Source: Mugil cephalus (Eukaryota > Chordata > Actinopteri > Mugiliformes > Mugilidae). From it: a stretch of DNA of 64,000 nucleotides. Made by a program: the position numbers and the translations under genes. Positions within the stretch are counted from its first letter, which is position 1. The number at the start of each line of letters is the position of its first letter. The DNA lies in the NCBI RefSeq assembly GCF_022458985.1, contig NC_061781.1, positions 24,098,001-24,162,000 on the forward strand, given 5' to 3'. Under the pieces are notes generated by a model. It searched no databases. It was not told the DNA's origin and saw nothing but the letters and a program-made list of their open reading frames with translations. Below, in pieces: positions 60,879-64,000 of this stretch.

Positions 60879-62040
60879 GTCCATTACAGTTCTTTTTTTA
60901 AAATTGTTATTAACAAAGAGATGTGAGGCCTTGATGTTTAATTCTCTGACTGTATTTAATGTGGGCATTTATTTGACAGTGCAAGTCCATGGTAAGTATT
61001 GATAAGGATCTGCAGGTATTTAAAGATCCCGTATGTCAGACATTTTAGTCAGAACAGAAAAGAAACCTTGGCCTTGACATTCATATTTCAACCATTGTCT
61101 CTGAGGGTAATGATCAAGTTCAACATTTTTTTAATTATTTCTTTTTTCCCTTCTGTAACATTACAGTTTCATATGCATCAGCACGTTACAGGTGATGAAA
61201 CAACATAAGCATCTGTTGTACAGTCAGCAGAAAAACAACACAAAAATGCACTCAAACAATACCTTTTCAATCACCCACATGTTTCGCAGACAGGTGATGA
61301 CACCAAATTATTAATGAGGCTGATCGTAATTGGCACAATTAAATTTTTGAGGCCGTTTTTCCTAAGGCTAGGTACCAAGGATAAACAGACTCAAAAATCA
61401 ATTAGTTTCATTCAAATGGCCAAGTCTCTGTGTGTATATGTACCTTAGGTGATTGCAGTTTCATGCGCATGAAATAGCTTTGATATTAAATGCATTGTCC
61501 TAGTGTGACACTTTTTGTTGTTGTTTCAGTATATATGACATACAGTTTAACCCAACTATGTTAATTATAAAGCGACAGAACAATGTTTATTCATTTCCAA
61601 TCTGATAACACTGAGTTAGACGACTATCAGTAAAGACACTAAATGTCCCAAAATAAAGAATCCTTAAAAAGAGCATTTGTTTATTTCTCAAAATGTTGAG
61701 TTTTAGTCTGAACACTGCTGAGACCAGATCAACATGAAAGCTTAAAAAAAACGTAATGTAAAGTTCACACTATCAGCAAAGAAGGTTATGAAATGGCCAG
61801 GTGAGAGTGGTTGCACTGTTGCCCCTAAAGTATGTCTTGAGCATTATTTTTTGAAAAAATTCTATTTCTAAAAATGAATTATTGAAACAAATACATACGA
61901 TTGGCTGGAACTCTGAAGCAATTAAGATAGCTGTCACCTTCTTGCTGTGGCAGTGCAGGTGTCTTCGGTTTGTGCATGGGCTTATTTAGCATCATTAACC
62001 ACACTTGAGAAGGTGTGAATAAAAGGACATTTTTGGAAAA
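60879..62040. other. DNA behind OR11, no gene
   Basis: The first 280 bases repeat behind OR12. 61200-62040 is partly specific to this unit. I see no gene, RNA or named repeat. Confidence 0.5.
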
Positions 62041-62041
62041 G

Positions 62042-62597
62042 GTTTGGAAAAGTCACACATTTCAGAAAAAGAATATCATAGCAGCAGTAAAATCTGGTGG
62101 TGGTAGTGTGATGAACTGAGGCTGTTTTGCTGCTTCAGGACCTGGAAGATTTAGTGTGATAAAAGGAATCATGAATTCTGCTGTCTATCAAAAAATCCTG
62201 AAGGAGAATGTCCGCCCATCAGTTCGTGCATCCATCAGATGCTGTGGTATGACCTTAAAAAGGCAGTTCATGCTGGAAAATCCTACAATGTGGTTGAATT
62301 ACAACAATTCTTCAAAGATGAGTAGAACAAAATTCCTCCACAGGTGGAAAAGACTTATTGCCAACTATCACAAAGGCTTGGCTGCAGTGTTGCTGCTAAG
62401 GGTGGCCCAACCAGTTTCAGGGCCATGTGGGTCTGGAGTTTGTTTTCCCTTAATAATGAAAACCTTAATTTAAAAACTGGATTTTGTGTTTACTTGTGTT
62501 ATCTTTGACTAATATTTAAATGTGTCTGATCTGAAACACTTAAGTGTGACAAACATGCAAAAAAATAAGAATTCAGGAAGGAACACTTTGTCACACC
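62042..62597 (+). mobile_element. Tc1-like transposon remnant before OR12
   Basis: VKSGGGSVMN, KGIMNSAVYQKILKENV, KAVHAGKSYNVVELQQFFKDE and the end region; same deletions as the copy before OR11 (for instance the join at CCATCAGATGCTGTGG), so the two were copied together with the OR. Confidence 0.85.
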
Positions 62598-62662
62598 ACT
62601 GTACCTCTGCGGGTTCAGGCCTCCAGAGTGTGACGATGCTGCTGACATGTTGTGTGTGAGGT

Positions 62663-62691
62663 TAATGAGGACGTGACCCAGTCTGATAAAC
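62663..62691 (+). promoter_or_regulatory. OR12 candidate promoter (TAATGAG ... GATAAAC)
   Basis: As for OR10 and OR11, about 110-140 bases before the ATG. Confidence 0.42.
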
Positions 62692-62801
62692 ACCAGCAGT
62701 ACTTCAAGAGCAACTGTAAATGAATAAGATGAATAAGATGCTCGACACAGGGTTTGTAGGAGACTGTCTGGTTCTGTGACTTGTTTCCTTTTACCATTTT
62801 A

Positions 62802-63728
62802 ATGGATGCTGGGTTAAATGTGACATATATAACTCTGAATGGACATGTGGAGGTTCACAGATACAGATATCTTTATTTTGTGATCATGTTGACTGCTTAT
62901 ATTCTGATAATATGCTGCAATGCCACCATTGCATATCTCATTGTTATTCACAGTGACCTCCATGAGCCCATGTACATCTTTATTGCTGCTTTGTTGATCA
63001 ACTCTATTCTTTTCAGCACTAACATCTACCCAAAGCTTCTGATTGACTTCTTATCTGAAAAACAGGTAATTGCTTATCAAACTTGTGTCTTTCAGGTATT
63101 CATATATTACACTTTAAGCTTTGCAGAATTTTTATTGCTGGCAGCCATGTCCTATGACAGATATGTGTCTATATGTAAACCTCTGCAATATCCAATGATC
63201 ATGAGAAAAACAACAGTCAGTGTTTTGCTTGCTTTAGCCTGGCTTGTGCCTGCCTGTCACATTATGGTACCTGTTGTGGTAGTCACTAAAAACAAGCTCT
63301 GTAGATTTAGTATGAAAGCAATTTTTTGCAACAACTCCGCTTATGATGTTTTCTGTGCAAACTTTACAGCAATGTTTATATTTGGTGTAGTTATTCTATT
63401 TGACATTGCGATCTTTCCCATGCTCTTTATAATTTTCACATACACAAGAATATTCATAGTAGCTCACCGGAGTTGTGGAGAAGTCAGGAGGAAGGCTGCA
63501 CAGACCTGTTTGCCTCACCTACTGGTTTTAATCAACTATTCTTGTTTGGTTGGGTATGACGTTATTCTTGCTAGATTGGAGTCGGATGTCCCAAAGATTG
63601 CACATTTTATAATGACACTGCAGATTTTGATATATAATCCTCTCTTCAACCCAATCATATACGGCCTGAAATTGCAGAAAATCTCCAAACACTTAAAAAA
63701 ATTATTATCTCTGGCTGAAATGAATTAA
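62802..63728 (+). CDS. OR12: olfactory receptor, intact
   Basis: 308 aa from ATG 62802 (MDAGLNVTYITLNGHVEV); the frame before it starts at a TTG and is not used. Motifs: SDLHEPMYIF, MSYDRYVSICKPLQYP, RRKAAQTCLPHLLVLI, NPLFNPIIYGLKLQKI, tail SLAEMN. Closest to OR11. Some stretches (VIAYQTCVFQVF) instead match OR10, a mosaic suggesting gene conversion or unequal exchange in the OR10-OR12 array. The array may go on beyond the window, as the 3' flank is again unit sequence. Confidence 0.95.
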   Translation: MDAGLNVTYITLNGHVEVHRYRYLYFVIMLTAYILIICCNATIAYLIVIHSDLHEPMYIFIAALLINSILFSTNIYPKLLIDFLSEKQVIAYQTCVFQVFIYYTLSFAEFLLLAAMSYDRYVSICKPLQYPMIMRKTTVSVLLALAWLVPACHIMVPVVVVTKNKLCRFSMKAIFCNNSAYDVFCANFTAMFIFGVVILFDIAIFPMLFIIFTYTRIFIVAHRSCGEVRRKAAQTCLPHLLVLINYSCLVGYDVILARLESDVPKIAHFIMTLQILIYNPLFNPIIYGLKLQKISKHLKKLLSLAEMN

Positions 63729-64000
63729 GTCCATTACAGTTCTTTTTTTTTAATTGTTATTAATAAAGAGATGCGATGCCTTGATGTTTAATTCTCTGAC
63801 TGTATTTAATGTGGGCATTTATTTGACAGTGCAAGTCCATGGTAAGTATTGATAAGGATCTGCAGGTATTTAAACATCCCGTATATCAGACATTTTAGTC
63901 AGAACAGAAAAGAAACCTTGGCCTTGACATTCATATTTCAACCATTGTCTCTGAGGGTAATGATTAAGTTCAACATTTTTTTAATTATTTCTTTTTTCCC
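63729..64000. other. DNA behind OR12, no gene
   Basis: Repeats 60879-61150 almost base for base, up to the window edge. Confidence 0.6.

Overview
The window looks like a stretch of a teleost fish genome, A+T-rich host DNA holding an olfactory receptor (OR) gene cluster. The ORs are single-exon, about 305-323 codons, and carry fish-type OR signatures (LHEPMY after TM1, M(A/S)YDRYVSIC at the end of TM3, KA(A)xTCxPH in TM6, PLFNPxIYG in TM7). The surrounding repeats (Tc1-like transposons, L2/CR1-, Rex1/jockey- and L1/Tx1-type LINEs, a tRNA-derived SINE, a PIF/Harbinger relic) are those of ray-finned fish. No species can be named from the sequence alone.

Layout. 1-792: 3' part of a first OR (OR1). 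2180-19860: a 17.7-kb endogenous retrovirus on the minus strand, inserted in the terminal repeat of a Tc1-like transposon whose remainder runs to 21257. 21727-22656: OR2, sister of OR1. 23.4-26.1 kb: transposon debris. 26.1-34.4 kb: a tandem duplication of about 3.9 kb carrying OR3 (a pseudogene with one frameshift) and OR4 (intact). 34877-35848: OR5. 36.6-64.0 kb: an array of a second OR subfamily (OR6-OR12). Most units have Tc1-like debris in front, a conserved 5' block of about 200 bp, and in the older units a leftover 3' piece of an OR5-like gene behind. OR9 is inverted, OR8 has lost its N-terminus, and OR10-OR12 are a very recent array.

The retrovirus is the most unusual object. It has nearly identical 1.56-kb LTRs (about two differences), a 4-bp target duplication, a tRNA-Lys1,2-type primer site and a polypurine tract. 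Eight long open frames lie in one direction: a 1100-aa Gag containing what looks like a macro (ADP-ribose-binding-like) domain, a PR-RT-RH-IN Pol starting inside the Gag stop (TAATG), a Cys-rich accessory protein, an orphan basic protein, Env, two sister multi-pass membrane proteins, and a 3' Cys-rich/acidic protein placed like a foamy-virus transactivator. Several traits point to a foamy-virus-like (spuma-related, class III) lineage, but the size and accessory set are unusual. It looks whole and very young.

The ORs would act as odorant-gated GPCRs in olfactory neurons, each with its own short promoter. A shared TAATGAG-type homeodomain core followed 20-45 bp later by a (G/C)ATAAA(A/C) TATA-like box lies 75-225 bp before the start codon of all eleven copies whose 5' flank is in the window. 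Family assignments rest on motif recognition by eye; no alignment, search or phylogeny was run.
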